Source: Blautia coccoides (GTDB lineage Bacteria > Bacillota > Clostridia > Lachnospirales > Lachnospiraceae). Taken from it: DNA of 64,000 nt. The stretch spans positions 4,064,501 through 4,128,500 of the forward strand of contig NZ_CP136422.1 of the NCBI RefSeq assembly GCF_034355335.1, given 5' to 3'. Positions 46,065-54,616 of this stretch are shown one piece after another; positions within the stretch are counted from its first letter, which is position 1, and every line of letters begins with the position of its first letter. The notes under the pieces were generated by a model. The model was not told where the DNA came from. It did not search any database and saw only the letters and a list, made by a program, of their open reading frames with translations. The position numbers and the translations under genes are program-made.

Positions 46065-46859
46065 TTATCTTCTTCCCTTCTGACGGGCATATTCCGCTGC
46101 CCCCAGAGCGCCCATTAGCTGCGGATCCACATCCAGATCTATGACTTTCACCTTCAGGACATGCTCAATGGCCTTTTTAAGCCCTGCATTCTTGGCACAG
46201 CCCCCGGTCAGGGTGATCCTGTCCGTGACCCCGGCCTTCTTTGCCATGACAAAGCATCTCTTAGCCACGGCCAGCTCAATCCCCGCAGCAATCTCATCCC
46301 TGGCCTTTCCCTCACCCACCAGTGTGATCACTTCACTCTCCGCAAATACTGTGCACTGGGCAGTGATGGGAATGACATTTTTGGCGCTTAAAGACAGGTT
46401 TGAAAAATCCTCCAGTGACATTTCAAAGGCATTTGCCATGGTCTCAAAAAATCTTCCCGTACCGGCAGCACACTTGTCATTCATGGCAAAGTTTTTCACC
46501 GTTCCGTCTGTGTCTATGGCGATGCCCTTCACATCCTGTCCGCCGATATCAATGATGGCGCTCACCTTCGGGTTCGTCACATGGACCCCCATGGCATGAC
46601 AGCTTATCTCTGAAATGTTTTCATCTGCAAAAGGCACTTTATTTCTGCCGTAGCCGGTTCCGATCAGATAAGCCAGATCCTTGGGACTGTCCAGCTCTTC
46701 TACCTGTTTCACGGTTTCATCCATAGCGATCACAGAGCTTTCCGATGGATTGATCTTACTTTTTATCGTTGTGTGGGCAGCTATGTTTCCATCTTCATCC
46801 AGGATCACACACTTGGTATAGGTGGAGCCAACGTCACATCCTCCATAATATTTTTTCAT
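46065..46859 (-). CDS. HgdC-type ATP-dependent activator of 2-hydroxyacyl-CoA dehydratase family
   Basis: 264-residue ASKHA ATPase (BadF/BadG/BcrA/HgdC family). Motifs: GGCDVGSTYTKCVI (phosphate 1), IIDIGGQDVKGI, and cluster ligands C130 (NDKCAAGTGRF) and C169 (TAQCTVFAESE), corresponding to the two cysteines that bridge a [4Fe-4S] cluster across the HgdC homodimer. It injects a low-potential electron into the dehydratase or reductase with ATP hydrolysis. ATG 46859 is preferred over TTG 46868, which abuts the ribosome binding site. It lies directly downstream of the two dehydratase-like genes. Confidence 0.93.
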   Translation of the reverse strand: MKKYYGGCDVGSTYTKCVILDEDGNIAAHTTIKSKINPSESSVIAMDETVKQVEELDSPKDLAYLIGTGYGRNKVPFADENISEISCHAMGVHVTNPKVSAIIDIGGQDVKGIAIDTDGTVKNFAMNDKCAAGTGRFFETMANAFEMSLEDFSNLSLSAKNVIPITAQCTVFAESEVITLVGEGKARDEIAAGIELAVAKRCFVMAKKAGVTDRITLTGGCAKNAGLKKAIEHVLKVKVIDLDVDPQLMGALGAAEYARQKGRR

Positions 46860-46886
46860 TGCCTGCAACCTCCTTTTCCCGGGTAT

Positions 46887-48533
46887 CTACCATTCCTTCT
46901 CATCATCAAAATCTTCCAGTGACGGGTCCACGGGTTCCTCATGCATGACTGTGCGCATATAACGGTTCACAGATTCTCTCATATGGCGCCTAGAGACCGT
47001 TCTGGGGTCCATCAGATCGTGTTCCACCCAGATAAAACGGATTCCCCGTTCCCTTGCCTGGTCGTCAAACAATCCCTGAAGCCCTGCCATGGTCTTGCAG
47101 GAAATGTGGCTGTACATAAGGACCATATCCGCGTGGAATTCCTCGCAGACCTTCCAAAGCTCATCCAGCACATTGGCATAGCCGCCGTTGGTATGCTTCC
47201 TCATGGCCATGCGCTCATACGTCCACGCAATATCCTTTAAGGACTCCTCTTTGTCCTCTGTATCAATAAACTTCATGGACATCATGCTCTCCATATCAAT
47301 GAGCACGTTAATGCCCCAGCACTGCTGTGCCCAATTGCCGAAGTTGGCATAATAGTGAGCAGGACAAGACCATACCACAGCCCGGTGCCGCATCTCTTTT
47401 GCACAGGGTCTCTTCTCCCTGTAGGCCTTCATCATGATCTTGTTCACTCTCTCATCTGTTTTCAGGAATCTGGGATCCCGGCCCGCGTCTGCCATGTAGC
47501 TGAGTTCCCGGTAAACAGCCAGGATAGAACCTGTGATCTGAGGATATTCCGTCTGATTCACATCCCACTTCTCCTGCTCATATTCTGTCTCCTTATTGTA
47601 CCTTTCCATGGCCTCAAAATAAGCATCCCAGTCAAATGTCTCCCCTGTGTTTTCCTCGATAAAATGGATCATTCCCTTGATCTCTTCCACCGCGTAGTCC
47701 ACTGCCTGTTCATCCAGGTAACGCACCGGAAGCGTCAGGGGATAAGTGGGAAGCTTAAAATATCTGTCCTGGAATATATTTGTCATAACACTTCCGTCGC
47801 AGGGCATACTGCTGGTTATATAGCATTTGCCAAATATGGGGTAATCCCCCGCGATCCCGCACCCGGCCTCCGCTGAGGGAAGAGGGCAGATATCTGCCGG
47901 AAGCCCGTAGTTTTCCGTCTCATCCAGATAATGAACCTGCATCTGCTGGTCCAGAAGGGAAGTGATGTATACAGGTGCCATCTGGGAGGGCATGCCAATG
48001 AGATTGGGGAAGCCCGCCATGATATGTATGGGCATCATCTCATCAAAAAGTACAATCTTGTCACTCAGGGCATTTGGCCCGTTCAGATTCTCGTCTGCCT
48101 TGAAGGTATTTTCCAGCAGGCGGGTACAGAACTGGACGATCATCCTCATATGCTCCCTGGCGATGCGAAGCTGCGGCCCCCTAAGCCCTACGAGCTGGGC
48201 ATCAATAAACATGGGCGTCTGCAGATAGGAACTGAACCATCTGTATTTCCACAGCCCTTTTACAGAGCCTACTGGATTTTTCATGATCATGAGGCTCATA
48301 TCCCCCCACACCTGCAGCCATTTTGCAAAGTCGTAGGCAGTGTCCTTTACCCCTCTCCACTCCCTGAATGCTGTGGTCAGCTCACCGGTATGGACGTCAC
48401 CCTTGTGATGGTCCATATCCTTCCAGGCATGAATGGCTCTGGTGATGGTTTTCTTCTCTTTTTTCAGGACCTTCTGTCCCTGCGTTTTCATTTCTTTTCC
48501 TTTTTTCAGCAGTTCTTCGATTTTTCTATCCAT
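46887..48533 (-). CDS. 2-hydroxyacyl-CoA dehydratase/benzoyl-CoA reductase family subunit, large form
   Basis: 548 residues of the HgdA/HgdB family (PF06050), longer than the usual 380-480. A charged helical N-terminus of about 70 residues is followed by the family fold. Cysteines C216, C225, C237 and C245 and the one in MYSHISCKTM are candidate cluster ligands. The C-terminal RGIRFIWVEHDLMDPRTVSR is typical of the family. ATG 48533 is chosen (GAGGAGG upstream); it overlaps the preceding gene by 8 bp, and upstream frame to 48704 is only antisense-like filler. It presumably pairs with the 404-residue subunit. Confidence 0.85.
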   Translation of the reverse strand: MDRKIEELLKKGKEMKTQGQKVLKKEKKTITRAIHAWKDMDHHKGDVHTGELTTAFREWRGVKDTAYDFAKWLQVWGDMSLMIMKNPVGSVKGLWKYRWFSSYLQTPMFIDAQLVGLRGPQLRIAREHMRMIVQFCTRLLENTFKADENLNGPNALSDKIVLFDEMMPIHIMAGFPNLIGMPSQMAPVYITSLLDQQMQVHYLDETENYGLPADICPLPSAEAGCGIAGDYPIFGKCYITSSMPCDGSVMTNIFQDRYFKLPTYPLTLPVRYLDEQAVDYAVEEIKGMIHFIEENTGETFDWDAYFEAMERYNKETEYEQEKWDVNQTEYPQITGSILAVYRELSYMADAGRDPRFLKTDERVNKIMMKAYREKRPCAKEMRHRAVVWSCPAHYYANFGNWAQQCWGINVLIDMESMMSMKFIDTEDKEESLKDIAWTYERMAMRKHTNGGYANVLDELWKVCEEFHADMVLMYSHISCKTMAGLQGLFDDQARERGIRFIWVEHDLMDPRTVSRRHMRESVNRYMRTVMHEEPVDPSLEDFDDEKEW

Positions 48534-49740
48534 GGAGGCTGCCTCCTCTCCGGTTCTGGATCTTCTTGATCTCCATCCGTTCCACAAAAGCCTGTATCCT
48601 GGTACGCATCTGTCCGGAGGAACCTGCCCTGTAAGGCCTGTCCACAGACAGCACCGGAAGTTTATATTCCTCCTGCATGATATGGCTGACCAAAGCCCTC
48701 TCATAGCCCCAGTAGTCGCAGAATTTTAACTGTTCATAGATGATGCCGTCCGCATGGTAATCCTCATAGAGCTTTCTCACAAAATCCCGCCTTTCCTGGA
48801 TCTTCTCATGGCTCATATAGCGGGCACACTGGCTGTCCTCCATATATCTGCGGCACACAGCCTTTAATACATCTTTTTCCTCCCCAAGCTGAATCTCCTG
48901 TCTTCCCGGAAAGGAGCCGAAACAGAAGCGGTCTGCCACCACAAGGGCACCTGCCTCCTCCACCAGCTTTGTAAATTCAGGATCGTCAATCTCACTTCCG
49001 GCAATGACAACTCTGGCCCTGTAGTTCTTTTTTTCATCCGGTTCCCTGGTCCGTATCTCCTCCAGGGTCTCACGGAGTCTGTCCAGGATCAGATATTTCG
49101 GACAGACATATGTGATCAGGTTCAGGATATGGAACTCGTAACCAGTGACTGGCGGATTTTCCCTCTTGCGGTATTCCCCGATCTCTGTAATGATACGGCA
49201 GATCTCATTGTGCTCTTCCACGGCTTTTTTTATGGATTCATCCGAGGTATCCACTCCATAATTTTCCTCCAGCTTTCGGAACACTTTTGTCCGGATCTGT
49301 TCTGCCTGGTGCTCCACTCCGTGTTCTGTCACCTTATAGGGCACATCCACATGGGACATAAAGAATTTGTCACCCGGTATCAGCTTCTGCACCAGAATAT
49401 TCTCCATGGAACGGTTCATCTGAGCGCAGGCGTCCACCGCCGCGATGCCGTCCAGGAAATTGTATCCGCCCTCCACTGCCCGCTCCAAAAGGGCACGGCA
49501 ATACTCACAGGTGTAGTTTGACATGTAATATGTGGCAATCTCCAGGGAACCTGTCCTGGGCGCTCTCATCCTGAGAGAAAAACAGCGGTCCACATTTAAC
49601 AGAACCTCCGGCATATGGAAACAGGTATATCCGATGGCCAGTCTGCCCTCCTTTTTTGCCTGCTGCACCAGTTCATTGTTTGCCTCCTGGAGCAGATTTT
49701 CAAAGTAAAACAAATGCTTTAAATCTTTCACCCGGTTCAC
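48526..49740 (-). CDS. 2-hydroxyacyl-CoA dehydratase/benzoyl-CoA reductase family subunit, small form
   Basis: 404-residue HgdB-like protein. The expected cluster cysteines stand in GYTCFHMPE (C40), YTCEYCRAL (C78/C81) and AVDACAQMNR (C105). The C-terminal family motif PVLSVDRPYRAGSSGQMRTR, with the TRIQAFVE helix, is complete. Relatives bind a [4Fe-4S] or a double-cubane [8Fe-9S] cluster and perform ATP-driven dehydration or reduction of acyl-CoAs. No CoA-transferase or ligase is in the operon, so the substrate may not be an acyl-CoA. It starts 6 bp after the CooC-like gene. Confidence 0.88.
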   Translation of the reverse strand: MNRVKDLKHLFYFENLLQEANNELVQQAKKEGRLAIGYTCFHMPEVLLNVDRCFSLRMRAPRTGSLEIATYYMSNYTCEYCRALLERAVEGGYNFLDGIAAVDACAQMNRSMENILVQKLIPGDKFFMSHVDVPYKVTEHGVEHQAEQIRTKVFRKLEENYGVDTSDESIKKAVEEHNEICRIITEIGEYRKRENPPVTGYEFHILNLITYVCPKYLILDRLRETLEEIRTREPDEKKNYRARVVIAGSEIDDPEFTKLVEEAGALVVADRFCFGSFPGRQEIQLGEEKDVLKAVCRRYMEDSQCARYMSHEKIQERRDFVRKLYEDYHADGIIYEQLKFCDYWGYERALVSHIMQEEYKLPVLSVDRPYRAGSSGQMRTRIQAFVERMEIKKIQNRRGGSLHG

Positions 49741-49746
49741 ACCTCC

Positions 49747-50508
49747 TCATACAATATGCAGTTTTTCAAGTGCCTCCTTCACACCTGCTGCCAGCAGGGA
49801 ACTGTCAGGCAGGTTTAAAATATTCTCCCCCTTTAAATCAAACTCCGTAAGGCTGCTGTCCTGTCCCACGGCTCCCAGAAACGGTATCTCCTCAAGATCC
49901 AGGAACTTAAGCATTTTCACATCCGGCAGACGGTTTACCAGCACACCGCAGGCTTCATACATAACCAGTTCATCTGCCACCTTCTTTATGGTTTTCACCA
50001 CCTGCAGCCCTTTCTGGCTTGGGTCTGTGATCAGGATCAGATGGGTCACACGCTCCATGACACGGCGGTTGATCTGTTCAATGCCCGCCTCACCGTCGAT
50101 CACCACAAAGTCAAACTGCTCTGCCATTGTGGTGATGACTTCTTTCAGATACGCATTTACCGCACAGTAGCACCCTGCGGCCTCCGGTCGACCGATGGCC
50201 AGAAATGCAAAGCCCTCCTGCTCCTCCAGAGCATCAAACATTAAATTTCTGGCCTCTCCCAGACATTCCACAGCCTCCTTTTTCTGACCTTTCTGTACAT
50301 TTTCAACAATTGCCTTTCGTATATCATCCATGGTTCTCTCCACAGTAACCCCCAGTGCTGTGGCAAGTCCTACAGCCGGGTCCGCGTCAATGGCCAGTAT
50401 CCTGGCATCCGGATACTTCCGTGTCAGAATACGGACGATCATGGCGGAAACCGATGTCTTTCCCACACCTCCTTTTCCTGCTACGGCAATGATCTTTGCT
50501 TCTCCCAT
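49747..50508 (-). CDS. CooC/AcsF-type metal-cluster maturation ATPase
   Basis: 253-residue MinD-family ATPase: deviant Walker A GKGGVGKTS (residues 11-19), switch ILAIDADPAVGLA, and a C113-X-C115 motif (AAGCYCAVN) matching the metal-binding cysteines of CooC, at almost the same residue number as in Carboxydothermus CooC. CooC and AcsF load nickel into CODH and acetyl-CoA synthase. No CODH gene is seen here; the following genes encode dehydratase-family proteins. ATG 50508 is preferred over GTG 50520, which lies within the ribosome binding site. First gene of the operon. Confidence 0.88.
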   Translation of the reverse strand: MGEAKIIAVAGKGGVGKTSVSAMIVRILTRKYPDARILAIDADPAVGLATALGVTVERTMDDIRKAIVENVQKGQKKEAVECLGEARNLMFDALEEQEGFAFLAIGRPEAAGCYCAVNAYLKEVITTMAEQFDFVVIDGEAGIEQINRRVMERVTHLILITDPSQKGLQVVKTIKKVADELVMYEACGVLVNRLPDVKMLKFLDLEEIPFLGAVGQDSSLTEFDLKGENILNLPDSSLLAAGVKEALEKLHIV

Positions 50509-50550
50509 ACGCCTTCTCACCTCCTGTTATCACGCTGCACTGTCACTTTT

Positions 50551-50579
50551 ATTATAGAGATTCCGCTAAATATAGTCAA
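50551..50579 (-). promoter_or_regulatory. Sigma-A promoter of the seven-gene operon
   Basis: TTGACT (50579-50574), 17-bp spacer, TATAAT (50556-50551), 43 bp upstream of the first start. It is near-consensus, so expression is probably substantial unless repressed. Confidence 0.85.
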
Positions 50580-50750
50580 TGCAATTTGCTTATTTTCATT
50601 ATATTTTTCTGTTAATTCTGCATTTATTAGTTTGTATTTCAAAATATTATTTTCGTAACGTCAATAAAATGTATTTTCATGCAATTTAATGGATAGATAT
50701 CCATTCCCTCCACGCCAGACAGAAAAAATAGAAGTTCTCCGTAAAACAGC

Positions 50751-50790
50751 AGTGGAGGCAAAGCTCTATGACAGCTTTGCCTCCACTTTT
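50751..50790. terminator. Terminator downstream of the YgjP-like gene
   Basis: Perfect 15-bp stem (AGTGGAGGCAAAGCT and its complement) with a 7-nt loop. The T4 tail is on the plus strand; on the minus strand a T4 lies a few bases beyond. Confidence 0.75.
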
Positions 50791-50857
50791 CAGCAGATAA
50801 CTATTAAGATAATAATTACTAAGATATGTGCAGGGTTTGATCTCATGGATATACGGC

Positions 50858-51397
50858 TCACTCACGGCTCCATAACAAAATGGAGCGCTCCTTCAGCCAT
50901 TGCTTCCAAACCTGGTAGTCCGGCATAACCTGTTCCACCAGTCTGCCGGACAAAAAAGGATAGTTTTTCACGCGGGCCAGTGTGGAGATGACCACATAAT
51001 CCAGCACCTCCTCCGGTGCCAGTATCAGTCTCCAGTTAAAAAAGAGCCTGCCGTCTTTTGTACATCTTCCCCACTGTCCGTATTTTTCCATGACCTGGAT
51101 CTGTTCATAGGGAATCCCCATGAGTGCCGCATAGTAATCTGCCTTCACGGCGAAGATTTCCAGAGCAGAATCCAGGTACTGTGCCTTTTCCTCTTTCTGA
51201 TATGGCAGGGCATTGATATACCATGCATCTGTCTTCCTGCCCTCTGCTTTTTTATGTATCCATTCTTTTTTCATTCGTACAAACTGCTTGATCTTCCGCT
51301 TGGGATAATGCTCCGGTGCCCTGACCACCACATTCCCTTCCGGTGTGATCTGGATCCCCAGTGTGGTTCTTTTACCGTAAATTATTTGGTATTCCAT
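50858..51397 (-). CDS. YgjP-like (M48/DUF45-type) protein without the zinc motif
   Basis: 179 residues with the overall YgjP architecture: LGIQITPEGNVVVRAP near the start, the WGRC-G-FFNWRLILAP region (109-128) and the MPDYQVWKQWLKE end. Active members have VVHELAHL then NHS, which bind zinc. Here the segment reads VVISTLARVKNYPFLSG, so both zinc His, the catalytic Glu and the third His are gone. The frame is otherwise intact. It is probably a pseudoenzyme with a retained structural or binding role, or an early pseudogene. ATG 51397 is supported by GGGGAG. Confidence 0.75.
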   Translation of the reverse strand: MEYQIIYGKRTTLGIQITPEGNVVVRAPEHYPKRKIKQFVRMKKEWIHKKAEGRKTDAWYINALPYQKEEKAQYLDSALEIFAVKADYYAALMGIPYEQIQVMEKYGQWGRCTKDGRLFFNWRLILAPEEVLDYVVISTLARVKNYPFLSGRLVEQVMPDYQVWKQWLKERSILLWSRE

Positions 51398-51559
51398 TTT
51401 ATAACTCCCCGCTTTGTGCACTCCCCTCCCTGTTTGACGAAACCCTGCTGTTCTTTTTATATCACACCGGTATTAAACTCCCGGCGAAATATAATAGCGA
51501 CAGCAGATCTGCTGCCTTATTATTATACTGTATTTTTACACCTTTGAAAACAGGCAATT

Positions 51560-51587
51560 AAAAAAGAGTCCCGCCGGACTCTTTTTT
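51560..51587. terminator. Terminator of prfC
   Basis: AAAAAAGAGTCC / GGACTCTTTTTT perfect 12-bp stem with a 4-nt loop; T-tracts in both directions. Confidence 0.95.
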
Positions 51588-51604
51588 CAATACAAACTTT
51601 ATGA

Positions 51605-53197
51605 TCAGTTTCTGCTGAATTCCGCAAGCTCCAGACCTTCGTTTCTGTCCAGTGTCATGCCAACACTCCAGGCATTGACAAACAGAAGCAACGGATTTCC
51701 TCTCATATCTTTTACTTTCTTCATGTCTGAGGTTCCTGTCAGCTTTTCTATATCCACCGATTCCTTGTTGGCGATCCAGCGGATATGTTCGTACGGCAGG
51801 CTCTCCAGGCGTATCTCCACATTATACTCATTTTCCAGCCTGTATTTCAGCACATCAAACTGCAGGACACCTACAACTCCCACAATAATCTCCTCCATAC
51901 CTCCCATAAATTCCTGGAAAATCTGGATCGCACCTTCCTGGGCGATCTGGTTCACGCCCTTGACAAACTGTTTTCTCTTCATGCTGTCCATAAGACGAAC
52001 TCTTGCAAAATGCTCCGGCGCAAAGGTGGGGATACCCTCATAGGCATATTTTTTTCCCGGCGAGCAAACAGTATCGCCAATGGCAAAAATCCCCGGATCA
52101 AAGACGCCGATAATGTCACCTGCGTAGGCTTCCTCCACCACATGCCGGTCTGATGCCATCATCTGCTGGGGCTGGGACAGACGCATCTTTTTATTTCCCT
52201 GGACATGGAATACTTCCTGGGAAGCGTCAAATTTTCCGGAACAGATACGCATAAACGCAATTCTGTCCCTGTGGTTTTTGTTCATATTTGCCTGGATCTT
52301 AAAAACAAAGGCAGAGAAGTCTTCCTTCATGGGGTCAATGACACCAATATCCGCAGTCCTTGGAAGAGGTGAGGATGTCATTTTCAGGAAATGCTCCAGA
52401 AATGTCTCTACACCAAAGTTGGTGAGGGCGGAGCCGAAAAATACGGGAGATAATCTTCCCTGGTTGACCAGCTCCTGGTCAAATTCCGCACTTGCACCAT
52501 CCAGCAGTTCGATTTCTTCCAGAAGCTGTTCCTTCTGTTCCGCATCCACCACCTCGTCAAGCCGTGGTTCGTCCACACCGATTTCTTCCTGGGCACCTTC
52601 TTTTGTGCCTTTCATGGTATCAGAGAAGGTGAGCACCTTCCTGGTATCTCTGTCATACACACCTCTGAACTTCTTGCCGGAACCAATGGGCCAGTTGATG
52701 GGGCAGGTTGGTATCCCCAGTTCCTTCTCAATGTCGTCCAGCAGATCAAAGGTATCGTTGGCATCCCGATCCAGCTTGTTGATAAAGGTAAAAATAGGAA
52801 TATGGCGCATGGCACAGACTTTAAAAAGCTTTCTGGTCTGTGCCTCCACACCTTTTGAGGCATCAATGACCATGACCGCAGAATCTGCTGCCATCAGGGT
52901 ACGATATGTGTCTTCCGAGAAATCCTGATGTCCCGGAGTATCCAATATGTTAATGCAATAACCATCATAGTTAAACTGCAGCACAGAGGAAGTAACAGAA
53001 ATACCTCTCTCTTTTTCAATTTCCATCCAGTCGGAAACCGCATGGCGTGATGTCGCCTTGCCCTTGACACTTCCCGCCAGATTGATGGCGCCTCCGTATA
53101 GAAGGAACTTTTCCGTCAGGGTCGTTTTACCGGCATCGGGATGGGATATGATCGCAAATGTACGTCTTTTCGTAATTTCTTTCGTATAGTCAGCCAC
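51605..53197 (-). CDS. prfC: Peptide chain release factor 3
   Basis: 530-residue translational GTPase recycling RF1/RF2. G1 SHPDAGKTTLTE, G3 DTPGHQDFSEDT and G4 FINKLDRD are intact, and the length is standard. It starts with GTG at 53197, with GGAGGT 7 nt upstream. It is not part of the sporulation operon and has its own terminator. Confidence 0.96.
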   Translation of the reverse strand: MADYTKEITKRRTFAIISHPDAGKTTLTEKFLLYGGAINLAGSVKGKATSRHAVSDWMEIEKERGISVTSSVLQFNYDGYCINILDTPGHQDFSEDTYRTLMAADSAVMVIDASKGVEAQTRKLFKVCAMRHIPIFTFINKLDRDANDTFDLLDDIEKELGIPTCPINWPIGSGKKFRGVYDRDTRKVLTFSDTMKGTKEGAQEEIGVDEPRLDEVVDAEQKEQLLEEIELLDGASAEFDQELVNQGRLSPVFFGSALTNFGVETFLEHFLKMTSSPLPRTADIGVIDPMKEDFSAFVFKIQANMNKNHRDRIAFMRICSGKFDASQEVFHVQGNKKMRLSQPQQMMASDRHVVEEAYAGDIIGVFDPGIFAIGDTVCSPGKKYAYEGIPTFAPEHFARVRLMDSMKRKQFVKGVNQIAQEGAIQIFQEFMGGMEEIIVGVVGVLQFDVLKYRLENEYNVEIRLESLPYEHIRWIANKESVDIEKLTGTSDMKKVKDMRGNPLLLFVNAWSVGMTLDRNEGLELAEFSRN

Positions 53198-53291
53198 TTG
53201 AGGGACCTCCTTATTCTTTTAACACGCTTAAAACATTTTAGTATACCGGGAATATGGTGTCAAGGACTTCTTAAACTTTCTCCTGACTTCC

Positions 53292-54074
53292 TCATTCCCC
53301 GTCAGAGGAGCCGTCATCCATTGGCGTGATCACAATATTCTCTACCGGAACGCTTGTTTTCCGTTTCACGATGTCCTCGATCTGGGCACGCTTGTCATCT
53401 GCCATGTACTCCTGGGGAACGATCACATCGGCGGAATCGTTTGTCAGATTCACCACCACGTTCTCAAATCCTTTTGCGTCCAGAAGCAGTTCCGCAGCTT
53501 CCTCCTGCTCTGCTAAGTCTGTCATCCTCACCATGGAGGCAATGGCTTCCTGTTTCTGCTCGTCTCCGATATTTTCATTGTTGATGATCTCAAGAAGGGT
53601 CTCTTTGTTGGCAGAACGCACCTGTTCTCTGCTCACCTTTGCCTGTGCCACAAAGTTGGATGCCCCTGTCAGCACTGCCTCACCCGGTGTCTCAGCGGAT
53701 GCGTCTTTGCTGTCTGCATTGTTGTCCGTAGTGTTTCCGTCCTCCCCTGTAGTGGTGCCGTCTGTGGATGAGGAACTCTGATCCTGGGCCGCGTTCTGGT
53801 CCTGCGTATTTGTGTCTCCGTTTTCAGCCGCTGCATTCTCTTCAAGTAAAGCGGACTCGTCTGTTAAGTCATAATCCAGGCTGTCGATATCCTCCACGAT
53901 CCCGTCTGCGTCCGCTGTCTCTTTGCTCTTATCATCCGCTGTACTTGTGCTGGCTTTCTTCAGTGTCTTGTCAATTCCCAGATGGTTATCTGAATAATTG
54001 ATGTACCCGGCAACCGCAATCATGATTGCCAGCGCGGTGATAATGACCTGATTCTTCTTAAAGATTTTTTTCAT
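53292..54074 (-). CDS. spoIIIAH: Stage III sporulation protein AH
   Basis: 260-residue protein with an N-terminal membrane helix (VIITALAIMIAVAGYINY), a long low-complexity Asp/Asn/Thr/Ser/Glu-rich linker (about 40-130), and a C-terminal ring-forming domain (KGFENVVVNLTNDSADVIVPQ). In the forespore channel SpoIIIAH in the mother cell docks with SpoIIQ. It starts 56 bp after spoIIIAG. Confidence 0.93.
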   Translation of the reverse strand: MKKIFKKNQVIITALAIMIAVAGYINYSDNHLGIDKTLKKASTSTADDKSKETADADGIVEDIDSLDYDLTDESALLEENAAAENGDTNTQDQNAAQDQSSSSTDGTTTGEDGNTTDNNADSKDASAETPGEAVLTGASNFVAQAKVSREQVRSANKETLLEIINNENIGDEQKQEAIASMVRMTDLAEQEEAAELLLDAKGFENVVVNLTNDSADVIVPQEYMADDKRAQIEDIVKRKTSVPVENIVITPMDDGSSDGE

Positions 54075-54130
54075 GCGAGCTACTCCTTTAATTCATTTTA
54101 GCAACTGTCCGGCCTGACCGTTTTTGGGCG

Positions 54131-54616
54131 TCAGCGGCCAGTCACCATCTTCATTACTTTAATTTTATGGGCTTCCACCTGAAATAATGCCTGCACTGCC
54201 TCCTGAATATTCTGAATTACGTGGGGATCTTCTCCTCCCTCCGCCACAACCACAACGCCGCTGATTTTGGGATAGCGCTCATTTGACAAATATGGCTCCT
54301 GGTTGCCTTTGGAATCCTTGGAATATACCGTGTCCGTGCCGTCTTTTTCCACCACCCTCTCCCCTGTATCCTCAAATGTGACGAAAACATCCGTCTTCCC
54401 GATTCCCTTCACCTCAGCCAGCACCTCTTTCAGCCGCTGCTGGAGCCGGTCCTCATAATTGGTCTTCTGACTGGTCTCACTTGCCGGGGCGCTCTGCACG
54501 GTCTGTTCCTCAGTGTCTTTTTTCTTCACAGGCATGGCAATGATAAGCAGCAGGATGCCTGCCAGCAGCACTACCACGATCTGCTCTTTTTTCAGCATTT
54601 CCGGAATTAGCTTCAT
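54131..54616 (-). CDS. spoIIIAG: Stage III sporulation protein AG
   Basis: 161 residues: membrane helix (IVVVLLAGILLLIIAMPV) then a ring-building-motif domain (ISGVVVVAEGGEDPHVIQNIQEAVQALFQVEAHKIKV). Forms the large ring of the mother-cell side of the feeding-tube channel. ATGA overlap with spoIIIAF. Confidence 0.93.
   Translation of the reverse strand: MKLIPEMLKKEQIVVVLLAGILLLIIAMPVKKKDTEEQTVQSAPASETSQKTNYEDRLQQRLKEVLAEVKGIGKTDVFVTFEDTGERVVEKDGTDTVYSKDSKGNQEPYLSNERYPKISGVVVVAEGGEDPHVIQNIQEAVQALFQVEAHKIKVMKMVTGR

Larger units (their letters stand above)
50509..50857. other. Gene-free spacer upstream of the seven-gene operon
   Basis: 349 bp between the operon and the YgjP-like gene. It holds the operon promoter, a very AT-rich stretch (50580-50690), the near-palindrome ATGGATAGATATCCAT at 50689-50704, and a strong hairpin at 50751-50790. 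A short plus-strand open frame at 50689 has no ribosome binding site and runs through the hairpin, so I do not call it a gene. Confidence 0.6.

Noticed and set aside
48534..48704. N-terminal extension of the 548-residue dehydratase-like protein
   Set aside because: It is the out-of-frame reading of the preceding gene; the proper ribosome binding site precedes ATG 48533.
50689..50928. A 79-codon plus-strand frame upstream of the seven-gene operon
   Set aside because: No ribosome binding site; it passes through a 15-bp terminator hairpin and into the antisense of the YgjP-like gene.
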